The translations under genes and the position numbers were made by a program. From positions 1 to 15,913 of the forward strand of contig CBHWBD010000115.1 of NCBI GenBank assembly GCA_966111775.1: DNA of 15,913 bases. Direction: 5' to 3'. The DNA is from Pelomonas sp966111775 (GTDB lineage: Bacteria; Pseudomonadota; Gammaproteobacteria; Burkholderiales; Burkholderiaceae_C). Below the pieces are notes generated by a model. The model searched no databases. It worked only from the letters and a program-made list of their open reading frames with translations, and had not been told where the DNA came from. Of the stretch, positions 1 through 6,519 are shown piece by piece (the first letter of the stretch is position 1; each line of letters starts with the position of its first letter).

Positions 1-77
1 GGCGCTTTAGCTCAGTTGGTTAGAGCGATGGAATCATAATCCACAGGTCCGGGGTTCGAGTCCCTGAAGCGCCACCA
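1..77 (+). tRNA. tRNA with CAU anticodon, probably elongator tRNA-Met
   Basis: A complete cloverleaf can be folded by eye. The 7-bp acceptor stem pairs 1-7 with 67-73, followed by discriminator A74 and an encoded CCA at 75-77. The D stem pairs 10-13 with 23-26, and the T stem pairs 50-54 with 62-66 around the loop TTCGAGT. The seven-base anticodon loop at 33-39 carries CAT at 35-37. The initiator is unlikely because the acceptor stem starts with a normal G-C pair and the anticodon stem lacks the three G-C pairs. Elongator Met and lysidine-modified Ile2 share this anticodon. I favour Met on overall likeness, but the sequence alone does not settle it. The outermost anticodon-stem position (28/44) is an A-C mismatch. 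The window begins exactly at base 1, so its promoter is not visible. Confidence 0.93.
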
Positions 78-84
78 AAATCCG

Positions 85-121
85 AACGGCCCGAGCACAC
101 TGCTCGGGCCGTTTGTCTTTT
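85..121 (+). terminator. Intrinsic terminator after the tRNA
   Basis: A perfect 13-bp GC-rich stem pairs 85-97 with 101-113 around a 3-nt loop, and is followed by the T-rich TGTCTTTT at 114-121. It lies 8 nt past the tRNA CCA end and should end the tRNA transcript. The next gene therefore probably has its own start of transcription between about 114 and 178. Confidence 0.93.
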
Positions 122-178
122 CAGACCCGCTTTGCAGCCGCCGCCGCGGCGACTGCTTACGCAGCCACTGGACATGCC

Positions 179-556
179 ATGTACCGCTGTGTTCTCCCGC
201 TGGCGCTCGCCGCCACCTGCCTGGTCGCCCAGGCGCAAACCCATCGCTTCTTCCCGGCCACCGCATTGCGCGGCGAGTTCGTCATCACGCAGTACCCCGA
301 CGTGCTGTTGAACGGCAAGTACGCACGCCTGGCGCCCGGCAGCCGCATCAAGGGCGACACCAACTTGCTCGTGCAACCGGCCGGCCTGACGGGCCAGAAG
401 CTCATCGTCCACTACACCGTGGAGTCCAGCGGCCTGATCATGGACGTCTGGGTGCTGAACCCGGCCGAGCTCGCCAACAAGACCTGGCCGACGACGCCGG
501 CCGAGGCCGCGAGCTGGCAGTTCATCCCCGGCAACCAGACGTGGGTCAAGCCATGA
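179..556 (+). CDS. Small secreted protein of unknown function upstream of miaB
   Basis: A 125-residue protein is predicted from ATG 179. The frame is open further upstream to a TTG at 113, but that start lies inside the tRNA terminator. The ATG at 179 also directly yields a Sec signal peptide: residues 1-19 (MYRCVLPLALAATCLVAQA) with likely cleavage after AQA. Cys14 is preceded by Thr, so it is not a good lipobox. The mature part is about 106 residues, rich in alternating hydrophobic residues that suggest beta structure, with no cysteine and no motif I recognise. It probably acts in the periplasm. Its TGA overlaps the ATG of miaB in the tetranucleotide ATGA, so the two are co-transcribed and probably translationally coupled. 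No strong Shine-Dalgarno sequence is visible. Function unknown. Confidence 0.75.
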   Translation: MYRCVLPLALAATCLVAQAQTHRFFPATALRGEFVITQYPDVLLNGKYARLAPGSRIKGDTNLLVQPAGLTGQKLIVHYTVESSGLIMDVWVLNPAELANKTWPTTPAEAASWQFIPGNQTWVKP

Positions 557-1908
557 GCGAGGCGACCCCAAAGAAGGTCTACATCAAGACCTTCGGCTGC
601 CAGATGAACGAGTACGACTCGGACAAGATGGCCGACGTGCTGGGCGCCGCCAAGGGCTACACGCCCACCGACGACCCCGAGCAGGCCGACCTGATCCTGT
701 TCAACACCTGCTCGGTGCGCGAGAAGGCGCAGGAGAAGGTCTTCAGCGACCTCGGTCGCGTCAAGCACCTCAAGGCCAAGGGCGTCATGATCGGCGTCGG
801 CGGCTGCGTGGCCTCGCAGGAAGGCGCGGCCATCATCGAGCGTGCGCCCTATGTGGACGTCGTCTTCGGCCCGCAGACCCTGCACCGCCTGCCGCAGATG
901 CTGGAAGCCCGCCGCGAGCAGCGCCGCCCGCAGGTCGACATCTCCTTTCCCGAGATCGAGAAGTTCGACCACCTGCCGCCGGCCAAGGTCGAGGGCGCCT
1001 CGGCCTTCGTCTCCATCATGGAAGGCTGCTCCAAGTACTGCAGCTACTGCGTGGTGCCCTACACCCGCGGCGAAGAGGTCTCGCGGCCCTTCGACGACGT
1101 GCTGACCGAGATCGCCGGCCTGGCCGACCAGGGCGTCATGGAAATCAACCTGCTGGGCCAGAACGTCAATGCCTACCGCGGCAAGATGGGCGACACGGCG
1201 GAGTACGCCGACCTGGCCCTGCTGCTGGAATACGCCGCCGAGATCCCCGGCATCCAGCGCCTGCGTTTCACCACCAGCCACCCCAACGAGTTCAGCCCCC
1301 GCCTCATCGAGGCCTACGGCAAGATCCCGCAGCTGGTGAACCATCTTCACCTGCCGGTGCAGCATGGCAGCGACCGCATCCTGATGGCCATGAAGCGCGG
1401 CTACACGGCGCTGGAGTTCAAGAGCATCGTGCGCAAGCTGCGCGCCATCCGCCCGGACCTGCGCCTGGCCAGCGACTTCATCGTCGGCTTCCCCGGCGAG
1501 ACCGACGAGGACCACGCCAAGCTGATGAAGCTGGTGCACGACGTCGGCTTCGACGCGTCCTTCAGCTTCATCTTCAGCCCCCGTCCCGGCACGCCGGCCG
1601 CGGCGCTGGAAGACACGACACCCTACGAGGTCAAGGTCAAGCGCCTGCAGGAGCTGCAGGCCGCCGTCGAGGCGCATGCCATCGGCATTTCGCAGGGCAT
1701 GGTGGGCAAGGTCGAGAAGGTGCTGGTCACCGGCAACGCCCGCAAGGACGCCTCCGAGCTGATGGGCCGCACCGAGTGCAACCGCATCGTCAACTTCGCG
1801 GGTTCGCCGCGCTTGATGAACCAGCTCGTCGATGTGCGCATCACGATGGCCTTCGCGCATTCCCTGCGCGGCGAGGTCGTCACGACTGAGGAGGTGCTCA
1901 GCGCCTGA
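553..1908 (+). CDS. miaB: tRNA-2-methylthio-N6-dimethylallyladenosine synthase MiaB
   Basis: A radical-SAM methylthiotransferase that adds the 2-methylthio group to i6A37 of tRNAs reading UNN codons. It has 451 residues, the usual family length. The N-terminal domain carries the three auxiliary-cluster cysteines: C16 (FGCQMNEYDSD), C53 (NTCSVRE) and C85 (GGCVA). The radical-SAM CX3CX2C motif is at C159, C163 and C166 (EGCSKYCSYCVVPYTRG). A TRAM-type RNA-binding domain occupies roughly the last 70 residues. The frame is open to a GTG at 541, but ATG 553 fits the family N terminus and makes an ATGA overlap with the upstream secreted-protein gene. Its last 11 bases overlap the end of a gene on the other strand. 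It needs two 4Fe-4S clusters; grxD in this window belongs to a family that helps deliver them. Confidence 0.97.
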   Translation: MSEATPKKVYIKTFGCQMNEYDSDKMADVLGAAKGYTPTDDPEQADLILFNTCSVREKAQEKVFSDLGRVKHLKAKGVMIGVGGCVASQEGAAIIERAPYVDVVFGPQTLHRLPQMLEARREQRRPQVDISFPEIEKFDHLPPAKVEGASAFVSIMEGCSKYCSYCVVPYTRGEEVSRPFDDVLTEIAGLADQGVMEINLLGQNVNAYRGKMGDTAEYADLALLLEYAAEIPGIQRLRFTTSHPNEFSPRLIEAYGKIPQLVNHLHLPVQHGSDRILMAMKRGYTALEFKSIVRKLRAIRPDLRLASDFIVGFPGETDEDHAKLMKLVHDVGFDASFSFIFSPRPGTPAAALEDTTPYEVKVKRLQELQAAVEAHAIGISQGMVGKVEKVLVTGNARKDASELMGRTECNRIVNFAGSPRLMNQLVDVRITMAFAHSLRGEVVTTEEVLSA

Positions 1909-2173
1909 AGCTGAGCAAATACCAGGGTGGCAGGGCCACGCCGAGCACCAGCAAGGCGTAGCCGGCCATGCGGCCGTCGCGACCCAGCAGAATCAAAGTC
2001 GCGATGGTGGCCACCGTGCCACCCGCCGCTCCCCAGGCCCACAGCTTTCGCCAGCCCAAAGACTTCGCCTCACGCCGCCACAGCCCCTTGATCGCCAGCG
2101 CCAGCAGCGCCGCCAGCCCCCAGGCGGGCGCAAACAGGTTGGTGATATGCCAGAAGGCGTCGAGAGGGCTCAT
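1898..2173 (-). CDS. Small three-helix membrane protein of unknown function
   Basis: A 91-residue protein starts at ATG 2173 and stops with TGA at 1898-1900. Three hydrophobic stretches are visible at about residues 10-31, 45-64 and 69-89. They are separated by basic loops (RREAK, GWRK) that favour inner-membrane insertion with the first loop cytoplasmic. There is no signal peptide, cysteine or catalytic motif. The gene converges on miaB and the two coding ends overlap by 11 bp. It is divergent from hemA, with 56 bp between the starts. No convincing Shine-Dalgarno sequence precedes the ATG. The clear membrane pattern in a GC-rich genome, together with a gap that would otherwise be empty, supports a real gene. 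Function unknown. Confidence 0.75.
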   Translation of the reverse strand: MSPLDAFWHITNLFAPAWGLAALLALAIKGLWRREAKSLGWRKLWAWGAAGGTVATIATLILLGRDGRMAGYALLVLGVALPPWYLLSFRR

Positions 2174-2214
2174 TCGGACTTGACCGGCGTCAGGGGCGGA
2201 AAAGCCGCGAATCC

Positions 2215-2220
2215 TACAAT
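2215..2220 (+). promoter_or_regulatory. Possible -10 element of the hemA promoter
   Basis: TACAAT matches the sigma-70 -10 consensus at five of six positions and ends only 9 nt before the hemA ATG. No good -35 lies at 16-18 bp spacing. The nearest TTGAC-type hexamer, TTGACC at 2180-2185, is 29 bp away and too far to pair with it. If this element is used, the hemA transcript would begin almost at its start codon. Confidence 0.4.
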
Positions 2221-2229
2221 TCAGCTTCC

Positions 2230-3492
2230 ATGTCGGTCTTTGCTCTCGGCCTGAACCACAACACCGCCCCGCTCGATCTGCGCGGGCGGTTTGCGTTCAC
2301 TCTCGAACAACTGGCACCGTCGCTGACCGGCCTGCGCCAGAAGCTGTCCGGCACGCCCGAGGCCGCCATCCTGTCCACCTGCAACCGCACCGAGGTCTAT
2401 GTGGCCGCGCCGTCGGCCCTGGTCCAGCCCGCCATTGCCTGGCTGGCCGACACCGGCGGCGTTCAGGCCGGCGCCCTGCGCGAGCACGCCTATGTGATGC
2501 AGGGCAGCGACGCCGCCCGCCATGCCTTCCGCGTCGCGGCCGGCCTGGACTCCATGGTGCTGGGCGAGCCCCAGATCCTGGGCCAGATGAAGCAGGCCGT
2601 GCGCGAGGCCGAGAACGCCGGCGCCCTGGGCACGACCCTGCACCAGCTCTTCCAGCGCAGCTTCTCGGTCGCCAAGGAAGTGCGCTCCTCCACAGAGATC
2701 GGTGCCCATTCCATCAGCATGGCCGCCGCGGCGGTGCGCCTGGCCGGCCAGCTGTTCGAGGACCTGGCCAAGACCCGCGTGCTGTTCGTGGGCGCCGGCG
2801 AGATGATCGAGCTGACCGCGACTCACTTCGCGGCCAAGACACCGCGCCAGATGGCCGTCGCCAACCGGACTCTCGAGCGCGGCGAAAAGCTCGCGACCCA
2901 TTTCGGCGCCGAAGCCATGCGCCTGGCCGACCTGCCCGAGCGCCTGCATGAGTTCGACATCGTCGTCTCCTGCACCGCCTCCAGCCTGCCCCTGATCGGC
3001 CTGGGCGCCGTCGAGCGGGCGCTGAAAAAGCGCAAGCACCGCCCGATGTTCATGGTCGACCTGGCCGTGCCGCGCGACATCGAGCCCGAGGTCGCCCAAC
3101 TGGACGACGTCTACCTCTACACCGTCGACGAGCTCGCCGCCCAGGTACAGACGGCCGGCGAGAAGCGCCAGGCCGCCGTGGCCCAGGCCGAGGCCATCGT
3201 CGAGACCGGCGTGCAGAGCTTCATGCACTGGCTGGACCAGCGCCACACCGTGCCGCTTATCCAGGCCCTGCATGCGCAGGCCGACGACTGGCGCGCGCTG
3301 GAAATCGCCCGCGCCCGCAAGCTGCTGGCCAAGGGTGCCGACGTGGACGAGGTGCTGGACGCCCTGTCCAGGGGCCTCACCCAGAAGCTGCTGCACGGCA
3401 CGCTGGCCGAGCTGAACAGCAGCGACGGCGAGCAGCGCCTGCAACTGGCCCAGACGGTGTCGCGCCTCTTCCTGCGCGGCAAGCAGTCTTAG
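2230..3492 (+). CDS. hemA: Glutamyl-tRNA reductase
   Basis: It reduces glutamyl-tRNA(Glu) with NADPH to glutamate-1-semialdehyde, the first committed step of heme synthesis by the C5 pathway. It has 420 residues, matching the family. The catalytic cysteine is C51 within STCNRTEVY. LGEPQILGQMK (111-121) is the conserved segment of the catalytic domain. VGAGEM (187-192) begins the NADPH-binding fold, and DLAVPRDIEP follows. The C-terminal third is the helical dimerisation domain. The start at ATG 2230 gives the expected N terminus MSVFALGLNHNTAP. No Shine-Dalgarno sequence precedes it, and a -10-like hexamer ends 9 nt upstream. prfA follows after a 78-nt gap without a clear terminator, so hemA-prfA-prmC probably forms one operon, as in many proteobacteria. 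Confidence 0.98.
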   Translation: MSVFALGLNHNTAPLDLRGRFAFTLEQLAPSLTGLRQKLSGTPEAAILSTCNRTEVYVAAPSALVQPAIAWLADTGGVQAGALREHAYVMQGSDAARHAFRVAAGLDSMVLGEPQILGQMKQAVREAENAGALGTTLHQLFQRSFSVAKEVRSSTEIGAHSISMAAAAVRLAGQLFEDLAKTRVLFVGAGEMIELTATHFAAKTPRQMAVANRTLERGEKLATHFGAEAMRLADLPERLHEFDIVVSCTASSLPLIGLGAVERALKKRKHRPMFMVDLAVPRDIEPEVAQLDDVYLYTVDELAAQVQTAGEKRQAAVAQAEAIVETGVQSFMHWLDQRHTVPLIQALHAQADDWRALEIARARKLLAKGADVDEVLDALSRGLTQKLLHGTLAELNSSDGEQRLQLAQTVSRLFLRGKQS

Positions 3493-3570
3493 CGGCGCTC
3501 ACCTGCCGCCGCCCGGCGCTCCGGGATCAAGTCCTCGCGCCGCCCCTGACTGCCCTTCCCGTTTCCCGCC

Positions 3571-4656
3571 ATGAAAGACTCCCTGCGCCAGCAGTTCGAC
3601 CGCCTCGGCTACCGCCTCGCCGAGCTCGACGCCCTCCTCGCCGACGGCAGCATTGCCGCCGACATGAAGCGCTATCGCTCGGTGACCAAGGAGCAGGCCG
3701 AGGTCTCCGGCCTCGTCGAGCGCTACCGCCGCTACCAGACTCACGAGGCCGACCTCGCCGCCGCGCGCGAGATGCTGGACGACCCCGAGATGGCCGAGAT
3801 GGCGCGCGAGGAGATCGCCACCAACGAGGCAGCACTGACCGCACTCGACCAGGAGCTGCAACTCGCGCTGATCCCCAAGGACCCCGACGACGAGCGCAAT
3901 GCCTTCCTGGAAATCCGCGCCGGCACGGGTGGCGATGAATCGGCCCTGTTCGCCGGCGACCTGGCGCGCATGTACCTGCGCTTCGCCGAAGCCCAGGGCT
4001 GGCGCACCGAGATCCTGTCGGAGAACGTATCCGACCTGGGTGGCTACAAGGAGCTGGTCGTGCGCGTGGAGGGCGACGGCGTGTATGGCCGTCTGAAGTT
4101 CGAGTCCGGCGGCCACCGCGTGCAGCGCGTGCCGGCGACGGAAACCCAGGGCCGCATCCACACCAGCGCCTGCACCGTGGCCGTGATGCCCGAGCCCGAC
4201 GAGGCCGAGGCCATCACGCTGAACCCGGCCGACCTGCGCATCGACACCTTCCGCGCCAGCGGCGCCGGCGGTCAGCACATCAACAAGACCGACTCCGCCG
4301 TGCGCGTCGTCCACCTGCCGACCGGCATCGTGGCCGAATGTCAGGACGGCCGCAGCCAGCACAGCAACAAGGCCAAGGCGTTGCAGGTGCTGCAGGCCCG
4401 CATCCAGGAAAAGGAGCGCAGCGAACGCGCCGCCAAGGAGGCCGCCACGCGCAAAGGGCTCATCGGCACCGGCGACCGCAGCGACCGCATCCGCACCTAC
4501 AACTTCCCCCAGGGGCGGCTGACCGACCACCGCATCAACCTGACGCTCTACAAGCTGGGCCAGATCATGGACGGCGACCTGAACGACGTCATCCAGGGCC
4601 TGCTGGCCGCCCAGGCCGCCGAACAGCTGGCCGAGCTGGAAGCCGGGCGCACATGA
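3571..4656 (+). CDS. prfA: Peptide chain release factor 1
   Basis: RF1 reads UAA and UAG stop codons and triggers peptide release. It has 361 residues, close to the E. coli protein. The codon-recognition tripeptide P188-A-T190 (RVPATETQGR) marks it as RF1 and not RF2. The catalytic GGQ is at 233-235 (GAGGQHINKTDSA), in the same register as E. coli. The N-terminal helical domain covers about the first 100 residues. The ATG at 3571 gives the standard start MKDSLRQQFDRL. No clear Shine-Dalgarno sequence is visible. Its TGA overlaps the ATG of prmC, whose product methylates Q235. Stop codons in this window include TAG (hemA), TAA (rpmA, ubiX) and many TGA. Confidence 0.98.
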   Translation: MKDSLRQQFDRLGYRLAELDALLADGSIAADMKRYRSVTKEQAEVSGLVERYRRYQTHEADLAAAREMLDDPEMAEMAREEIATNEAALTALDQELQLALIPKDPDDERNAFLEIRAGTGGDESALFAGDLARMYLRFAEAQGWRTEILSENVSDLGGYKELVVRVEGDGVYGRLKFESGGHRVQRVPATETQGRIHTSACTVAVMPEPDEAEAITLNPADLRIDTFRASGAGGQHINKTDSAVRVVHLPTGIVAECQDGRSQHSNKAKALQVLQARIQEKERSERAAKEAATRKGLIGTGDRSDRIRTYNFPQGRLTDHRINLTLYKLGQIMDGDLNDVIQGLLAAQAAEQLAELEAGRT

Positions 4657-5462
4657 CGGTTGATGAAGCGCTGGCCCTGGCGCGCCAGCTCGGCATCGAG
4701 CGCGGTGACGCGCAGACGCTGATCGGCCATCTGACCGGCCAGAGCCGCACCTGGCTCGTCACCCACGGCGATGCGCTGGTGCCCGCTGCCGATGCCGCCC
4801 TGCGCCGCCTGGCCGCTGGCGAGCCGCTGGCCCACCTGACCGGCTGGCAGCACTTCCACGGCCTGCGGCTGCAGGTCACGCCGGCCACGCTGATCCCGCG
4901 CCCGGACACCGAGACCCTGGTCGACTGGGCGCTGGAGCTGCTGGCCGCCCTGCCTGGTGAGCCAACCGTCGTCGACCTCGGCACCGGCAGCGGCGCCATC
5001 GCCCTGGCCATCAAGGCCGCCTGCCCGCGCGCCCGGGTCACGGCCGTCGACTTCAGCGCTGACGCCCTGGCCGTCGCCCGGTCGAACGGCGAGAGGCTTG
5101 CGCTGGAAGTCGACTGGCGTTGGGGCAGCTGGTTCGAGCCGCTGGCCGGCCAGCGCTTCGACCTCGTCGTCAGCAACCCGCCCTATATCGCCGGCGACGA
5201 CCCGCATCTGCCGGCCCTGCGCCACGAGCCCCTCACGGCGTTGACGCCCGGCGGCGACGGCCTGGCCGATCTGCAGACCCTGATTGATGCTGCGCCGCAA
5301 CATCTGAACGCCGGCGGCTGGCTGCTGATGGAGCATGGCTGGGACCAGGCCGAGGCCGTGGCTTCGCGCTTGCAGGCACAAGGGTTTTCCCAGGCCACCT
5401 TGAGGCGCGACCTGGCCGATCGGGCCCGCGCCAGTGGTGGCCGCTGGGATGCAACGGGCTGA
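4653..5462 (+). CDS. prmC: Release factor glutamine N5-methyltransferase PrmC (HemK)
   Basis: A SAM-dependent enzyme that methylates the GGQ glutamine of RF1 and RF2. It has 269 residues. The N-terminal helical substrate-binding domain (about 1-85) ends near LIPRPDTETLVDWAL. The SAM-binding loop is VDLGTGSG at 107-114. The catalytic NPPY is at 175-178, followed by IAGDDPHL. The reading frame runs open upstream through prfA, but ATG 4653 gives the expected N terminus MTVDEALALARQ and forms an ATGA overlap with the prfA stop. Enzyme and substrate are therefore made from adjoining frames, probably by coupled translation. No terminator is visible after the TGA at 5460-5462. Confidence 0.97.
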   Translation: MTVDEALALARQLGIERGDAQTLIGHLTGQSRTWLVTHGDALVPAADAALRRLAAGEPLAHLTGWQHFHGLRLQVTPATLIPRPDTETLVDWALELLAALPGEPTVVDLGTGSGAIALAIKAACPRARVTAVDFSADALAVARSNGERLALEVDWRWGSWFEPLAGQRFDLVVSNPPYIAGDDPHLPALRHEPLTALTPGGDGLADLQTLIDAAPQHLNAGGWLLMEHGWDQAEAVASRLQAQGFSQATLRRDLADRARASGGRWDATG

Positions 5463-5526
5463 AACCACCCCGAAATGTGTGATGTATTGCTGCCAGTTCT
5501 TGATTCCCGTAACTGAGCCGCGGGCG

Positions 5527-5532
5527 TAGTAT
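5527..5532 (+). promoter_or_regulatory. Weak candidate -10 for the barrel-protein gene
   Basis: TAGTAT resembles the -10 consensus at five of six positions. A TTGATT hexamer at 5500-5505 lies 21 bp upstream, longer than the normal 16-18 bp spacer. The 111-nt gap between prmC and the next gene is relatively AT-rich here, so a promoter is plausible but not proven. Confidence 0.25.
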
Positions 5533-5562
5533 CAAATCCCGGTGCCAGCCGATGCACCGCGC

Positions 5563-5567
5563 AGGAG
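5563..5567 (+). promoter_or_regulatory. Strong ribosome binding site
   Basis: AGGAG lies 6 nt before the ATG at 5574. It is one of the few clear Shine-Dalgarno sequences in the window, and it fixes the start of the signal-peptide-bearing barrel protein. Confidence 0.8.
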
Positions 5568-5573
5568 ACGATC

Positions 5574-6149
5574 ATGGCCCGCCTTGCCAGCGCCGCAGTT
5601 CTGAGCCTCGCTGCCCTTTTTGGTGCCGCTTCAGCGTGGGCTGACAGCGATGCCAATCCGCGTTGGCAGGCCCGATTGCAGCTCAGCAGCGTCGACGGCG
5701 GCAGCGAGGCCCAACTGCCTCACCTCGGCGGCTCCCGCGTTCTCAGCGCCAACCTGCTGGGCGACTACTACCTCACCAGTTCCGGCTTCTCCAGCCTGCG
5801 CGGCGGCCTGCGCGCCACCGGCGGCGTGCTGATGGGTCCCCTGTCCATGTCCCAAAGCAGCGGCGGCCTGGCCTTGGGCAGCGGTTCCATCACCGCCGGG
5901 CGGCGCAGCCTGTCGCTGAGCGGGCCGGACGCCTATTCGGTCGACAACGCCAATCTTTCCTATGTCGGCATCGGCTACACGGGCCGCGTGAACCGGGGCG
6001 GGCTGGCCTTCAGTGCCGACTTCGGCCTGATGTCGGGCACCTACGGCGGCCTGCGCTTTGGCCGCAGCAGCGCCCAGGGCTTCGAGGACGCCATGCGCGA
6101 CCTGCGCTTCAAGCCCCTGCTGCAACTGGGCCTGGCTTACAGCTACTGA
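5574..6149 (+). CDS. Putative outer-membrane beta-barrel protein
   Basis: A 191-residue exported protein of unknown function. Residues 1-23 form a Sec signal peptide (MARLASAAVLSLAALFGAASAWA) with likely cleavage after AWA. The mature part has no cysteine and is rich in Gly, Ser and Leu. Alternating strand-like segments are visible, such as LLGDYYLTSSGF, NLSYVGIGYTG, GLAFSADFGLM and LLQLGLAYSY. The protein ends in an aromatic residue after alternating hydrophobics, the usual beta-signal for outer-membrane insertion. Together these suggest a small 8-strand-type barrel, but I cannot name a family. A strong AGGAG site supports the start. It sits between prmC and grxD, genes that are usually close neighbours in Burkholderiales, and so looks like a lineage-specific insertion. 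Codon use looks like that of its neighbours. Confidence 0.8.
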   Translation: MARLASAAVLSLAALFGAASAWADSDANPRWQARLQLSSVDGGSEAQLPHLGGSRVLSANLLGDYYLTSSGFSSLRGGLRATGGVLMGPLSMSQSSGGLALGSGSITAGRRSLSLSGPDAYSVDNANLSYVGIGYTGRVNRGGLAFSADFGLMSGTYGGLRFGRSSAQGFEDAMRDLRFKPLLQLGLAYSY

Positions 6150-6152
6150 TAA

Positions 6153-6169
6153 CGGACGGGATCCGTCCG
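6153..6169 (+). repeat. Interrupted palindrome between barrel gene and grxD
   Basis: CGGACGG and CCGTCCG are perfect 7-bp inverted arms around GAT. They begin 3 nt after the barrel-gene stop codon and end 1 nt before a -10-like hexamer. The T-rich stretch GGTTTTGCCTTTT starts 10 nt after the stem, so this is a poor intrinsic terminator. It could be an operator over the grxD promoter, a weak terminator, or chance. Confidence 0.4.
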
Positions 6170-6170
6170 G

Positions 6171-6176
6171 GATAAT
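6171..6176 (+). promoter_or_regulatory. Possible -10 element for grxD
   Basis: GATAAT matches the -10 consensus at five of six positions. It would start a transcript about 22 nt before the grxD ATG at 6205. No good -35 is seen at the right distance. Confidence 0.35.
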
Positions 6177-6204
6177 TGCGGTTTTGCCTTTTCAGAGAAC
6201 TGCA

Positions 6205-6519
6205 ATGAGCGACGTTCAGCAACGCATCGACGACCTGGTCAAGTCCAACCGTGTCGTGCTCTTCATGAAGGGCACGGCCCAGTTCCCCATGTGCGGCTTT
6301 TCCGGCCGCGCCATCCAGATCCTGAAAGCCGCCGGCGTCACCGACCTGAAGACCTTCAACGTGCTGGAAGACGAGGAAGTGCGCCAGGGCATCAAGGACT
6401 ACGCCAACTGGCCCACCATTCCCCAGCTCTACATCAATGGCGAGTTCCTCGGTGGCTCGGACATCATGATGGAGATGTACGAGTCAGGTGAGCTCCAACA
6501 GGCCCTGGCTACGGCGTGA
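6205..6519 (+). CDS. grxD: Monothiol glutaredoxin (Grx4 / GrxD family)
   Basis: A cytoplasmic CGFS-type glutaredoxin that binds a 2Fe-2S cluster with glutathione and passes clusters to target proteins. It has 104 residues, slightly shorter than E. coli GrxD. The active site C30-G-F-S33 lies in FPMCGFSGRA. WPTIPQLYINGEFLGG carries the cis-proline and the glutathione-binding region. The frame is open upstream into the barrel gene, but ATG 6205 gives the family start MSDVQQRIDDLV. Its TGA overlaps the GTG start of ubiX. It could help supply MiaB and other Fe-S proteins. That is family knowledge, not something shown here. Confidence 0.97.
   Translation: MSDVQQRIDDLVKSNRVVLFMKGTAQFPMCGFSGRAIQILKAAGVTDLKTFNVLEDEEVRQGIKDYANWPTIPQLYINGEFLGGSDIMMEMYESGELQQALATA

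Noticed and set aside
1..121. tRNA as an attachment site for an integrated element
   Set aside because: No integrase, no repeat of the tRNA 3' end elsewhere in the window, and the genes downstream are housekeeping genes.
113..178. N-terminal extension of the secreted protein from TTG 113
   Set aside because: The start lies inside the tRNA terminator, and the extra 22 residues would precede and spoil a good signal peptide.
412..1860. Long minus-strand open frame of 482 codons opposite miaB, and similar long antisense frames opposite hemA, prfA, the M3 peptidase, proS, proB and obgE
   Set aside because: GC-rich genes leave antisense frames open. These translations are rich in His, Gln, Val and Gly in the pattern of mirrored codons and carry no recognisable domain, while the opposite strand has a clear conserved protein.
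2180..2220. TTGACC and TACAAT as a paired sigma-70 promoter for hemA
   Set aside because: The spacer is 29 bp, far beyond the usable range.
3493..3570. Possible terminator in the hemA-prfA gap
   Set aside because: Only short imperfect GC stems are visible, without a T tract, so continuous transcription is more likely.
4338..4652. Upstream extension of prmC in the same frame, which would overlap prfA by more than 300 nt
   Set aside because: The extra residues are Arg/Pro/Gln-rich shadow sequence. The normal PrmC N terminus begins at ATG 4653.
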